From positions 1,846,968 to 1,910,967 of the forward strand of contig NZ_LMLB01000001.1 of NCBI RefSeq assembly GCF_001421785.1: a DNA stretch of 64,000 bases. Direction: 5' to 3'. The position numbers were made by a program, and so were the translations under genes. Below the pieces are notes generated by a model. The model was not told the origin of the DNA. It searched no databases and saw nothing but the letters and a program-made list of their open reading frames with translations. Shown in pieces: positions 19,257-27,597 of the stretch (its first letter is position 1; each line of letters opens with the position of its first letter). The stretch comes from Sphingomonas sp. Leaf33. GTDB taxonomy: Bacteria; Pseudomonadota; Alphaproteobacteria; Sphingomonadales; Sphingomonadaceae.

Positions 19257-19637
19257 ATGAAGAAGTTCCTGATCGCCGCGCTGACCACGTCGCTGGTCGC
19301 GACTCCGGTCCTCGCCGCCGCACCCGCCGCCGCGCAGGTGCACCAGACGCAGCAGACCGTGAAGTACAGGCCCAACGGCACGGTCGTCGTGAAGAAGCAG
19401 ACGGTGCGCAAGACGCCGGCCCGCCCCCAGTACCGCGCGAAATGGGCTAAGGGTCAGCGGTTCAACCGGGCGGAGGCGCGCAACTATCGCCAGATCAGCA
19501 ACTGGCGCCAGTATCAGAACCGCCGCCTCTACGCTCCGCCCCGCGGCTATCAGTGGGTGCAGTCGGGCAATGATGCGGTGCTGGTCGCGGTCGCCAGCGG
19601 CGTGATCGGCGCGGTGCTCGGCGGGGTGTTCAACTAA
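19257..19637 (+). CDS. RcnB-like periplasmic protein
   Basis: 126 residues. A clear signal peptide (MKKFLIAALTTSLVATPVLAAAPAAAQ) is followed by a basic, aromatic-rich region, WAKGQRFNRAEARNYRQISN, then RLYAPPRGYQWVQSGNDAVL and a Gly/Ala/Val C-terminal stretch. This is the RcnB-family pattern; RcnB of E. coli tunes nickel/cobalt export, but most alphaproteobacterial members have no known metal role. No RcnA exporter or metal regulator is beside it. The ATG has an excellent AAGGAGG eight bases upstream. Downstream, GC-rich hairpins at about 19658-19717 without T-runs may slow transcription. Confidence 0.8.
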   Translation: MKKFLIAALTTSLVATPVLAAAPAAAQVHQTQQTVKYRPNGTVVVKKQTVRKTPARPQYRAKWAKGQRFNRAEARNYRQISNWRQYQNRRLYAPPRGYQWVQSGNDAVLVAVASGVIGAVLGGVFN

Positions 19638-19726
19638 GCCATAGCGCTTGCCTTTTGACGGGAACTAGCTAAGGGCCCGTCAGCCGGGGCGGAGGAGCCA
19701 GTCTCCCCCGCCCCTGTGCTGTCTGG

Positions 19727-19756
19727 TACGAACGACAGCTTGATACGAACGACAGC
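19727..19756 (+). repeat. Direct repeat and hairpin in the rpsF leader
   Basis: TACGAACGACAGC occurs twice (19727-19739 and 19744-19756), 17 bases apart. Directly downstream, CATGGC and GCCATG (19765-19781) form a perfect 6-bp stem with a five-base loop, about 30 bases before the rpsF start. The repeat may be the promoter or a leader control element; S6:S18 autoregulation through the rpsF leader is known in many bacteria, but I cannot match the conserved fold here. Confidence 0.4.
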
Positions 19757-19811
19757 CGGAGGGGCATGGCATGGGGCCATGTCAGCGATCGGCCAACAGT
19801 GAGAAAGACGC

Positions 19812-20246
19812 ATGGCTCTTTACGAGCATACGTTCCTTGCGCGCCAGGATCTGGCGCAGGCGCAAGTGGACGCGCTGGCGGAAGCCGCGACCAAGATCGT
19901 CGAAGACAAGGGTGGCAAGGTCGTCAAGACCGAGACCTGGGGTCTTCGCAGCCTCGCCTACCGGATCGCCAAGAACCGCAAGGCACATTACGTTATGCTC
20001 GAAATCGATGCCCCCGGTGACACCGTCGCCGAGCTGGAGCGTCAGGCCGGCATCAACGAAGACATCATCCGCTACATGACCGTGAAGGTCGAAGAGCATG
20101 AAGCGGGTCCGACCGTGATGATGCGCAAGCAGGAGCGCGACCGTGAGCGTCGTTCCGAGCGCGGCGAGCGTGGCGGTGACCGCCCCGACCGCGGCGACCG
20201 CGGTGATCGTGGTCCCCGTCGTGACGCTCAAGAGGAGGCCGCATAA
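19812..20246 (+). CDS. rpsF: 30S ribosomal protein S6
   Basis: Small-subunit protein that pairs with S18 on the platform. The S6 core is residues 1-100, [20 protein letters not shown] at the start and [16 protein letters not shown] at the end of the fold. The tail of about 40 residues is rich in Arg, Gly and Asp (repeats of GDRGDRG), as in other alphaproteobacteria, making 144 residues against 131-135 in E. coli. Its stop shares one base with the rpsR start (TAATG). Confidence 0.98.
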   Translation: MALYEHTFLARQDLAQAQVDALAEAATKIVEDKGGKVVKTETWGLRSLAYRIAKNRKAHYVMLEIDAPGDTVAELERQAGINEDIIRYMTVKVEEHEAGPTVMMRKQERDRERRSERGERGGDRPDRGDRGDRGPRRDAQEEAA

Positions 20247-20470
20247 TGGCTCGTGCATTTTTCCGCCGCCGCAAGAGCTGCCCGTTCTCCGCGAAGGACG
20301 CGCCCCGGATCGACTACAAGGACGTCCGTCTGCTCCAGGGCTTCGTGTCCGAGCGTGGCAAGATCGTCCCGTCGCGTATCACTAGCGTGAGCGCAAAGAA
20401 GCAGCGCGAGCTCGCGACCGCGATCAAGCGTGCGCGTCACCTGGGCCTGCTGCCCTACATCGTGAAGTGA
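20246..20470 (+). CDS. rpsR: 30S ribosomal protein S18
   Basis: 74 residues, [18 protein letters not shown] at the start, [19 protein letters not shown] in the middle and [12 protein letters not shown] at the end, all standard. The start overlaps the rpsF stop by one base, which fits coupled, equimolar synthesis with S6. Position between rpsF and rplI is the usual one. Confidence 0.98.
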   Translation: MARAFFRRRKSCPFSAKDAPRIDYKDVRLLQGFVSERGKIVPSRITSVSAKKQRELATAIKRARHLGLLPYIVK

Positions 20471-20483
20471 GGGAATAGCAGTC

Positions 20484-21080
20484 ATGGACGTCATTCTGCT
20501 TGAGCGCGTCGAGAAGCTCGGCGCCATCGGCGACGTGGTGAAGGTCAAGGACGGGTTCGCCCGCAACTTCCTGCTGCCGCGCAAGAAGGCGCTGCGCGCC
20601 AACGAAGCCAACAAGAAGGTGTTCGAATCGAACCGTGCGCGGATCGAATCGGACAACGCCAACCGTCGCGGTGATGCCGAGAAGGAAGCGGCGAGCTTCA
20701 AGGACACCACGGTCACCCTGATCCGTCAGGCGTCGAACACTGGCCAGCTGTACGGCTCGGTCGCGGTGCGCGACATCGTCGAGGCGCTGGAAGCCGATGG
20801 TCACAAGGTGACCAAGAGCCAGGTCGTGCTCGACCGTCCGATCAAGGCGATCGGCCTGTCGGAAGTCCGCGTCGCGCTGCACCCGGAAGTGGCGGTGACC
20901 GTCAAGGTCAACGTCGCACGTTCGCCGGAAGAAGCCGAGATGCAGGCATCGGGCGTCGACGTGATGTCGGCGATGTTCGAAAAGGACGAAGCCGGCTTCA
21001 CCGAGGATTACGATCCCAACGCCGAGCCGGGCGCGACTGCCGACGTGCAGTCGGATGAGGGCGACGCCCAGCAGGGCTGA
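20484..21080 (+). CDS. rplI: 50S ribosomal protein L9
   Basis: Large-subunit protein bridging L1 stalk and body. The N-domain begins MDVILLERVEKLGAIGDVV and has the GFARNFLLPRKKALRAN signature; the connecting helix and C-domain (about 75-150, TLIRQASNTGQLYGSV, RPIKAIGLSEVRVALHPEV) follow. At 198 residues it is longer than the E. coli protein (149), because of an acidic, Glu/Asp-rich C-terminal tail common in alphaproteobacteria. A strong terminator lies 28 bases after the stop. Confidence 0.97.
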   Translation: MDVILLERVEKLGAIGDVVKVKDGFARNFLLPRKKALRANEANKKVFESNRARIESDNANRRGDAEKEAASFKDTTVTLIRQASNTGQLYGSVAVRDIVEALEADGHKVTKSQVVLDRPIKAIGLSEVRVALHPEVAVTVKVNVARSPEEAEMQASGVDVMSAMFEKDEAGFTEDYDPNAEPGATADVQSDEGDAQQG

Positions 21081-21107
21081 TCCACTCCGACCCGAGCCGA
21101 AATGCGA

Positions 21108-21145
21108 GGAGCCGCCCGTAGCGATACGGGCGGCTCCTTTCGTTT
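21108..21145 (+). terminator. Rho-independent terminator after rplI
   Basis: A perfect 13-bp stem, GGAGCCGCCCGTA with TACGGGCGGCTCC, a GCGA tetraloop, then TTTCGTTT. It ends the rpsF-rpsR-rplI operon. Confidence 0.92.
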
Positions 21146-21165
21146 GGGCACGGCGCGCGATAGTC

Positions 21166-22260
21166 ATGGCTGTGATGACGGTTTCGACGCTCCCCGCCCG
21201 CCTGCTCGACCGCGGCGATTTCGCTCCCTTCTTCAAGGCCCCGATACTTGACGGTCGCCCCGACTGGTCGTTCGGCGCCGCCGCCGGCGTGCCGGTCGTG
21301 CTGTTCTTCATGGGCAGCGCCGCCATACCGATCGTCGCGCAGGCGCTGGCGACCTTGCTTGCTCGACACGAGCGGTTCGACGACATCGGCGCTCGCCTGT
21401 TCGGCGTGACGTGCGATCCGGCGGACGTGGCCGACCGACGGATCGCGCAGCGGATGCCCGGCATCCGCCACTTCCTCGACTATGACCGCACGATCAGCAC
21501 GCTGTACGGCGCCGCGCTGCCCGGGAGCGACAGGTACCAGCCGCACATCCTGGTGCTCGACCGTACGCTCCAGGTCTTTGCGCGGATCTCGATCGACGCG
21601 GCGGCGGATGTGTTCGCTGCGCTCGACAGGCTGTCAGGCCGGCCTGCGCAGGACTGGGCGCCGGTCCTGACGGTGCCGGACATCCTGGAAGAGGATGTCT
21701 GCGCCGCGCTGATCGATGTCTATGATCGTCAGGGCGGTACCGAATCCGGCTTCATGCGCGAAGTCGATGGCAAGACGACGCTGATTTCCGATCCCACGTT
21801 CAAGCGCCGCCGCGATGCCGATATCGACGATCCGCGCCTGCGCGATGCTCTTGCGATCCGCCTTCGCACGCGCCTCGCACCAGCGATCCAACGCACCTTC
21901 CAGTTCGCGGCGACGCGGATCGAGCGGTACATCGTCGCGGCCTATGATGCCGACGAGGGCGGTTTCTTCAATGCCCATCGCGACAATACGACGAAGGGCA
22001 CCGCCCACCGCAGGTTCGCGGTCACGATCAACCTCAACGACACATATGACGGCGGCGACCTGCGCTTTCCCGAGTTCGGCGAACGTACCTATCGTGCGCC
22101 CAAAGGGGGTGCGGTCGTCTTTTCCTGTTCGCTACTTCACGAAGCCACGCCGATGATCCGTGGCCGGCGCTATGCAACGCTCCCGTTCCTCTATGATGAA
22201 GCGGCCGCCCGCGTTCGCCGCACCAACATCGCGTATCTGGCCGATCAGGCCGCCGGCTGA
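21166..22260 (+). CDS. Thioredoxin/peroxiredoxin-fold domain fused to 2OG-Fe(II) dioxygenase
   Basis: 364 residues. The N-terminal half (about 1-155) has the order of a peroxiredoxin-like fold: DFAPFFKAPILDGRPDWSFG, VPVVLFFMGSAAIPI, LFGVTCDP, FLDYDRTISTLYGA and HILVLDRTLQVFARI, but no Cys at the peroxidatic position (FFMGSAAIP). The C-terminal half is a prolyl-4-hydroxylase-type dioxygenase: the iron-binding H-x-D is in FFNAHRDNT, the distal His in LLHEATPMIRGRRYA, with the 2OG-binding Arg after it. The substrate is unknown; prolyl hydroxylation of a protein or oxidation of a small molecule are both possible. I chose the ATG at 21166; the ATG at 21175 is an alternative. It stands alone, after the rplI terminator. 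Confidence 0.82.
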   Translation: MAVMTVSTLPARLLDRGDFAPFFKAPILDGRPDWSFGAAAGVPVVLFFMGSAAIPIVAQALATLLARHERFDDIGARLFGVTCDPADVADRRIAQRMPGIRHFLDYDRTISTLYGAALPGSDRYQPHILVLDRTLQVFARISIDAAADVFAALDRLSGRPAQDWAPVLTVPDILEEDVCAALIDVYDRQGGTESGFMREVDGKTTLISDPTFKRRRDADIDDPRLRDALAIRLRTRLAPAIQRTFQFAATRIERYIVAAYDADEGGFFNAHRDNTTKGTAHRRFAVTINLNDTYDGGDLRFPEFGERTYRAPKGGAVVFSCSLLHEATPMIRGRRYATLPFLYDEAAARVRRTNIAYLADQAAG

Positions 22261-22264
22261 ACGA

Positions 22265-22342
22265 TCACGGACAGGTGACACAGGCGCCGATGACGGCAAC
22301 CAGCGGGATCAGGGCGAGGACAACGGGGACGATCTGTTTCAT
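22265..22342 (-). CDS. Possible 25-residue lipoprotein
   Basis: A very short frame from the ATG at 22342: MKQIVPVVLALIPLVAVIGA then CVTCP. It has one positively charged residue at the start, a hydrophobic core of about 17 residues and an I-G-A-C lipobox, so it could be processed to a lipid-anchored tetra- or pentapeptide, like entericidins and other tiny lipoproteins. No clear ribosome binding site is seen, and the downstream map start is not nearby. It lies alone in the roughly 190-base gap between the dioxygenase gene and map, where I see nothing else. Confidence 0.35.
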   Translation of the reverse strand: MKQIVPVVLALIPLVAVIGACVTCP

Positions 22343-22447
22343 TTGCACGACCAATCGAGATTTTGTCGTGAAATGCGCGGCGGAGAGAAAAGGTTTCCGC
22401 AAGATGAACGCGGTCTTGATCTCGTTTAGGCACAATTGGCCGGCATG

Positions 22448-23215
22448 TCAGCCTGGACGGCGCTCGTCGCTGCGCAGCGTGAGGACCTCGACGCCGTCGC
22501 GTGTCACGGCGACGGTGTGCTCGAACTGCGCCGACAGCCGTCCGTCGTCGGTCACCACGGTCCAGCCGTCGTCCTCGGTCGACACCCTGTGCGTTCCCTG
22601 GTTGATCATCGGCTCGATCGTGAAGACCATGCCTTCGCGCAACCCCTGCCCGGTGCCGGCCCGGCCATAGTGCAGCACATCCGGCGCCTCGTGCATCTCG
22701 CGGCCGATGCCGTGGCCGCAGAAGTCGCGGACGACGGAATAGCCGTTCCTCCTGGCGTGCTTCTCGATCGCGGCGCCGATGTCGCCCAGGCGGGCGCCGG
22801 GGCGGACGGCCCCGATCCCCCGCCACATCGCTTCCTGCGCGACCGTTACCAGCCGCCGCGCGGACGGCGAGACGGTGCCGACCATGTACGTCTTGCTCGA
22901 ATCAGCGATGAGGCCGCCCTTCTCCAGCGTGATGTCCAGATTGACGATATCGCCGTCGTGCAGGATGTCGTCCTGACTCGGCACGCCGTGGCAGACGACG
23001 TGGTTGATCGAGCTGTTGAGGACGAAGGCGAAGCCGTATTGCCCCTTGCTCGCGGGTCGCGCGTGTAGCTCCTCAACGATGTAGCGCTCGACCAGGTCGT
23101 TGACCGCGAGCGTCGTCTCGCCCGCCAGCTCGATCCCGTCGAGCATCTCGAACACCTGCGCCAGCAACCGCCCCGCCTCGCGCTGGATGGCAAGGTCTTC
23201 CACTGTCTTGATCAT
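22448..23215 (-). CDS. map: Methionine aminopeptidase, type I
   Basis: Removes the initiator Met from nascent proteins. From the ATG at 23215 it has 255 residues, starting MIKTVEDLAIQREAGRLLAQ. The two metal sites use the Asp of DIVNLDITLEKGG, Asp of DSSKTYMVG, His of FCGHGIGREMHEAP, Glu of FTIEPMIN and the last Glu of AQFEHTVAVT; all are present. The start overlaps the mutL stop (TGATG), so map is likely translated with mutL. The frame continues upstream into mutL but that part is not coding in this frame. Confidence 0.96.
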   Translation of the reverse strand: MIKTVEDLAIQREAGRLLAQVFEMLDGIELAGETTLAVNDLVERYIVEELHARPASKGQYGFAFVLNSSINHVVCHGVPSQDDILHDGDIVNLDITLEKGGLIADSSKTYMVGTVSPSARRLVTVAQEAMWRGIGAVRPGARLGDIGAAIEKHARRNGYSVVRDFCGHGIGREMHEAPDVLHYGRAGTGQGLREGMVFTIEPMINQGTHRVSTEDDGWTVVTDDGRLSAQFEHTVAVTRDGVEVLTLRSDERRPG

Positions 23216-24993
23216 CACTTCCGTCCGAACAATTTCTCGATGTCGCCGTGCGCCAGTTTCACCCAGGTCGGGCGCCCGTGGTTGCACTGGCCCGAATGCG
23301 GGGTGACTTCCATTTCACGGAGCAGCGCGTTCATTTCCGCGACCGACAGCACGCGCCCCGCCCGCACCGAGCCGTGGCAGGCCATGGTTGCGGCGACGTG
23401 GTCCAGGCGTTCGCGCAGGGACAGCGCCTCGTCATAGGCGGCGAGTTCGTCGGCGAGGTCGGTGACGAGGCCGGACACATCGCCGCTGCCGAGCAGCGCC
23501 GGGGTTGCGCGCACCAGCATCGCCCGCGGGCCGAAGCGGTCGAGGTCGAGCCCGAAGTCGGCGAGCTCGCCCGCGCGAGCCTCCAGGCGGTCGCAGGCCG
23601 GTTCGTCGAGTTCGACCACCTCGGGCAACAACAAGGCCTGCGACGCGACCCCGCCACCTGCCATGGCGCGGCGCATCCGTTCGAGCACGAGGCGCTCGTG
23701 GGCCGCATGCTGGTCGACGATGACCAGGCCGTCCTCGGCTTCCGCGACGATGTAGGTCTTCGCGACCTGGCCGCGGGCGACGCCGAGCGGGTACTGGATC
23801 GTCTCCGGCGGCGGGGCGTAGGCAGGCTCTGCACGGGCCATCGGCGGCGGCATGGCGAAGGTCGGGCGGCGGTCGTTGACCGCACTGCCCGACGACGCGA
23901 ATGTCCGGTCGAGCAGATCGGCGGCGCCCCACACCGGCGGATCGCCAGGCGTCGCCGGCTCGGACTGCCAAGCCCCCAAAGCCCCGACACTCGGCCGCTG
24001 GACCGCGCGATGCCCTGCCTCGTCCAGCGCGCGCCGCAGGCCGCTGACGATCAGGCCGCGTACCAGTGCCGGGTCACGAAACCGCACTTCGGTCTTAGCC
24101 GGATGCACGTTCACATCGACCACGTCCGCCGGCACGTCGAGAAACAGCGCCACCACCGCATGACGGTCGCGCGGCATCATCTCGGCATAGGCGCCGCGGA
24201 TCGCGCCGATCAGCAGGCGGTCCTTCACCGGCCGCCCGTTGACGAACAGATACTGGTGGTCGGCGATGCCGCGATGAAAGGTCGGCAGGCCGGCGACGCC
24301 GCCCAGCCGCAGCCCTTCACGCTCGAAATCGATGCCGACGCTGTTCGCCGCCAGATCACGGTCGGTCAGCGCGGCGACGCGGGCCGGGCGATCCTCGTCC
24401 GGCTGGACCGACAGCGTCCGGCGGCCGTCATGTTCGACCGAAAAGCCGATCCCTGGGCGTGCCATGGCGAGACGCCGTACGATCTCAAGGCAGGCGGCAT
24501 ATTCGGCGCGGGCCGATCGCAGGAACTTGCGGCGGGCAGGCACGCGGGCGAACAATCCCTCGACCCGGACGCGCGTGCCGGGGGGCAGGGCTGCCGGCGC
24601 TTCGTGTTCCACCGCGCCGTTGTCGACCAGCCGCATCCAGCCATCCGCCCCGCGCACCCGGCTTTCCAGCGTCAGGCGCGCGACACTGGCGATCGAGGGC
24701 AGCGCCTCGCCCCGAAACCCCAGCGTCCGCACGCCTTCGATATCCTCGTCAGGCAGCTTGGATGTCGCGTGGCGTTCGAGCGCCAGGGCCATGTCGGCGG
24801 GCGTCATGCCGCAGCCGTCGTCAGTGACTTCGATCAGATCGGTCCCGCCGCCGCCCAGTTTCACCGCGATCCGGGTGGCGCCGGCATCGATCGCGTTCTC
24901 CACCAGTTCTTTCAACGCGGCAGCAGGGCGTTCCACCACTTCTCCGGCAGCGATCCGGTTGACGAGGTGGCTTGGGAGACGGCGTATTGACAT
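23215..24993 (-). CDS. mutL: DNA mismatch repair protein MutL
   Basis: Links mismatch recognition by MutS to strand removal. 592 residues. The N-terminal GHKL ATPase has the ERPAAALKELVENAIDAG (E and N catalytic), DDGCGM and TLGFRGEALPSIASVA motifs. The C-terminal dimerisation domain carries the nicking motif DQHAAHERLVLERM and the CNHGRP motif, so this is an endonuclease-type MutL, as expected in lineages without MutH. The linker (about 330-400) is Pro/Ala-rich. The ATG gives the conserved MSIRRLPSHLVNRIAAGEVV start. It is divergent from mreB, 146 bases apart, and overlaps map. Confidence 0.97.
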   Translation of the reverse strand: MSIRRLPSHLVNRIAAGEVVERPAAALKELVENAIDAGATRIAVKLGGGGTDLIEVTDDGCGMTPADMALALERHATSKLPDEDIEGVRTLGFRGEALPSIASVARLTLESRVRGADGWMRLVDNGAVEHEAPAALPPGTRVRVEGLFARVPARRKFLRSARAEYAACLEIVRRLAMARPGIGFSVEHDGRRTLSVQPDEDRPARVAALTDRDLAANSVGIDFEREGLRLGGVAGLPTFHRGIADHQYLFVNGRPVKDRLLIGAIRGAYAEMMPRDRHAVVALFLDVPADVVDVNVHPAKTEVRFRDPALVRGLIVSGLRRALDEAGHRAVQRPSVGALGAWQSEPATPGDPPVWGAADLLDRTFASSGSAVNDRRPTFAMPPPMARAEPAYAPPPETIQYPLGVARGQVAKTYIVAEAEDGLVIVDQHAAHERLVLERMRRAMAGGGVASQALLLPEVVELDEPACDRLEARAGELADFGLDLDRFGPRAMLVRATPALLGSGDVSGLVTDLADELAAYDEALSLRERLDHVAATMACHGSVRAGRVLSVAEMNALLREMEVTPHSGQCNHGRPTWVKLAHGDIEKLFGRK

Positions 24994-25007
24994 GGGGGAC
25001 GCTCTAG

Positions 25008-26183
<1,176 letters not shown>

Positions 26184-26209
26184 TCCTCTAGTCAGAAGGG
26201 CGCGGACGG

Positions 26210-27085
26210 ATGGCGCCGCCGATTGCCAGACGCACCGGCTTTTCGCGGCGCGCGCAGTACGGGGTCTTTATCGGCTATGTCGCGGCGGCGATCGGGTTCC
26301 TGCTCGGCATCGTCCTCGTCGTGCTGTCCTTTTTCAATCCGCCCGCCTTTGCCGCGCTGCGATCGGGCGTGGCGGAACTGACGACGCCCATTTCCAGCGG
26401 GTTGCATGGTCTGCGCCGGGCGGCGACCGTGCCGGGCGGCCTGACCGACTATTTCGGCGGCGCCGACAAGATCCGCGCGCTGCGCCAGCAGCTCGAGGCT
26501 GAGCGCGCGATCGTGCAGCGCGCGCGGATGATCAATCGGGAGAACGCCCGCTTGCGCGCGCTGCTGCGCGTCCGCGACGTCGATCCGGCGCCGGTCGTCA
26601 CCGCACGGCTGGTCAATTCCAGCGGGTCGAGCACACGGCGCTTCGCGACGCTGAACGCCGGCCGGTTCCAGGGCGTCGAGCCGGGCCAGCCTGTCCGCGG
26701 GCCGGAAGGGCTGATCGGCCGTGTTCTGGAAACCGGGCTGAACGCGGCGCGCGTCCTGCTGGTCACGGATCCCGAGAGCATCGTCCCGGTGCGCCGCACG
26801 CGCGACGGCTTCCCCGCGATCGCTGCCGGGCGTGGCGACGGCTTCCTCGACATCCGCTCGGCCGCGTCGGTCAATGCGCCGTTCCAGGCCGGCGACGTCT
26901 TCGTGACGTCGGGCACGGGCGGCATCTATCCGCCCAATATCCCGGTCGCGCGCGTCGATGCCCAGGCTCGCGACTCCGCGGTCGGCCGGCCGCTGGCCGA
27001 TCCCGACGCGCTGGACTTCGCAGTCGTGCAGAAGGCGTTCCTTCCGCCCCTGCCCCCGCCCCCTGCGCCGGACCCCGGCAAGTGA
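26210..27085 (+). CDS. mreC: Rod shape-determining protein MreC
   Basis: Periplasmic elongasome scaffold that activates PBP2. 291 residues: a basic N-terminus, one membrane helix (YGVFIGYVAAAIGFLLGIVLVVLS), a coiled coil rich in Arg/Glu (about 85-125, IRALRQQLEAERAIVQRARM) and a two-domain beta region with RFATLNAGRFQGVEPGQPVRGPEGLIGRV. The C-terminus is a short Pro-rich tail. It overlaps mreD by four bases (GTGA), so coupling is likely. Confidence 0.95.
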   Translation: MAPPIARRTGFSRRAQYGVFIGYVAAAIGFLLGIVLVVLSFFNPPAFAALRSGVAELTTPISSGLHGLRRAATVPGGLTDYFGGADKIRALRQQLEAERAIVQRARMINRENARLRALLRVRDVDPAPVVTARLVNSSGSSTRRFATLNAGRFQGVEPGQPVRGPEGLIGRVLETGLNAARVLLVTDPESIVPVRRTRDGFPAIAAGRGDGFLDIRSAASVNAPFQAGDVFVTSGTGGIYPPNIPVARVDAQARDSAVGRPLADPDALDFAVVQKAFLPPLPPPPAPDPGK

Positions 27086-27597
27086 GGCCGCCGCGGCCGT
27101 CGAAGTTCGGCGAGCCGGTCAGCGCACGGCAGAGGTCGCTGATCGCCGCCGCCGTCGTGATGGCCGGATCGCTGCTGCCGATCGTGCCTGTCGTCGCGGT
27201 CGTGCCGTATCTGCCGCCGCTCGGGCTGTTGCTGCTGGTCGCCTGGCGCCAGCGCAGCCCCGACATCCTGCCGGTCTGGGCGGGCGCACCGCTGGGGCTG
27301 TGGGATGATCTGCTGAGCGGCCACCCGCTGGGCAGCGCGATGTCGCTTTGGACGCTCATCCTTCTGGCGATCGATGTCGTCGACCACCGCTTGGTGTGGC
27401 GCACCTTCTGGCAGGATTGGTTGATCGCGGCGGGGGCCCTTACCGGCTTCCTGGTCGGCGCACGGCTTGCCGGCACGTCGCTTGGGGCCCATGTCGATAC
27501 CGTGCTGATCATCCAGATCGCGATCGCGATCGCACTGTATCCGCTGGCGGCGGCGCTGTGCGGCTGGGTCGATGCTCGCGGGCAGCAGCCGCGGTGA
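27082..27597 (+). CDS. mreD: Rod shape-determining protein MreD
   Basis: Integral membrane partner of the elongasome. 171 residues with about five hydrophobic segments, among them LIAAAVVMAGSLLPIVPVVA and VLIIQIAIAIALYPLAAALC; PLGLWDDLLSGHPLGSAMSL is the conserved D-D-L-x-S-G region. The GTG start overlaps the mreC stop (GTGA), and the stop overlaps the mrdA GTG. Sequence conservation of MreD is low in general; context makes the call. Confidence 0.93.
   Translation: MRPPRPSKFGEPVSARQRSLIAAAVVMAGSLLPIVPVVAVVPYLPPLGLLLLVAWRQRSPDILPVWAGAPLGLWDDLLSGHPLGSAMSLWTLILLAIDVVDHRLVWRTFWQDWLIAAGALTGFLVGARLAGTSLGAHVDTVLIIQIAIAIALYPLAAALCGWVDARGQQPR

Noticed and set aside
19766..20020. An ATG after GGAGG upstream of rpsF with an 84-codon frame
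   Set aside because: It overlaps rpsF in another frame and has a shadow-like Arg/Gly/Gln composition. The GGAGG may be chance or part of the leader, so I kept only the hairpin and direct repeat as observations.
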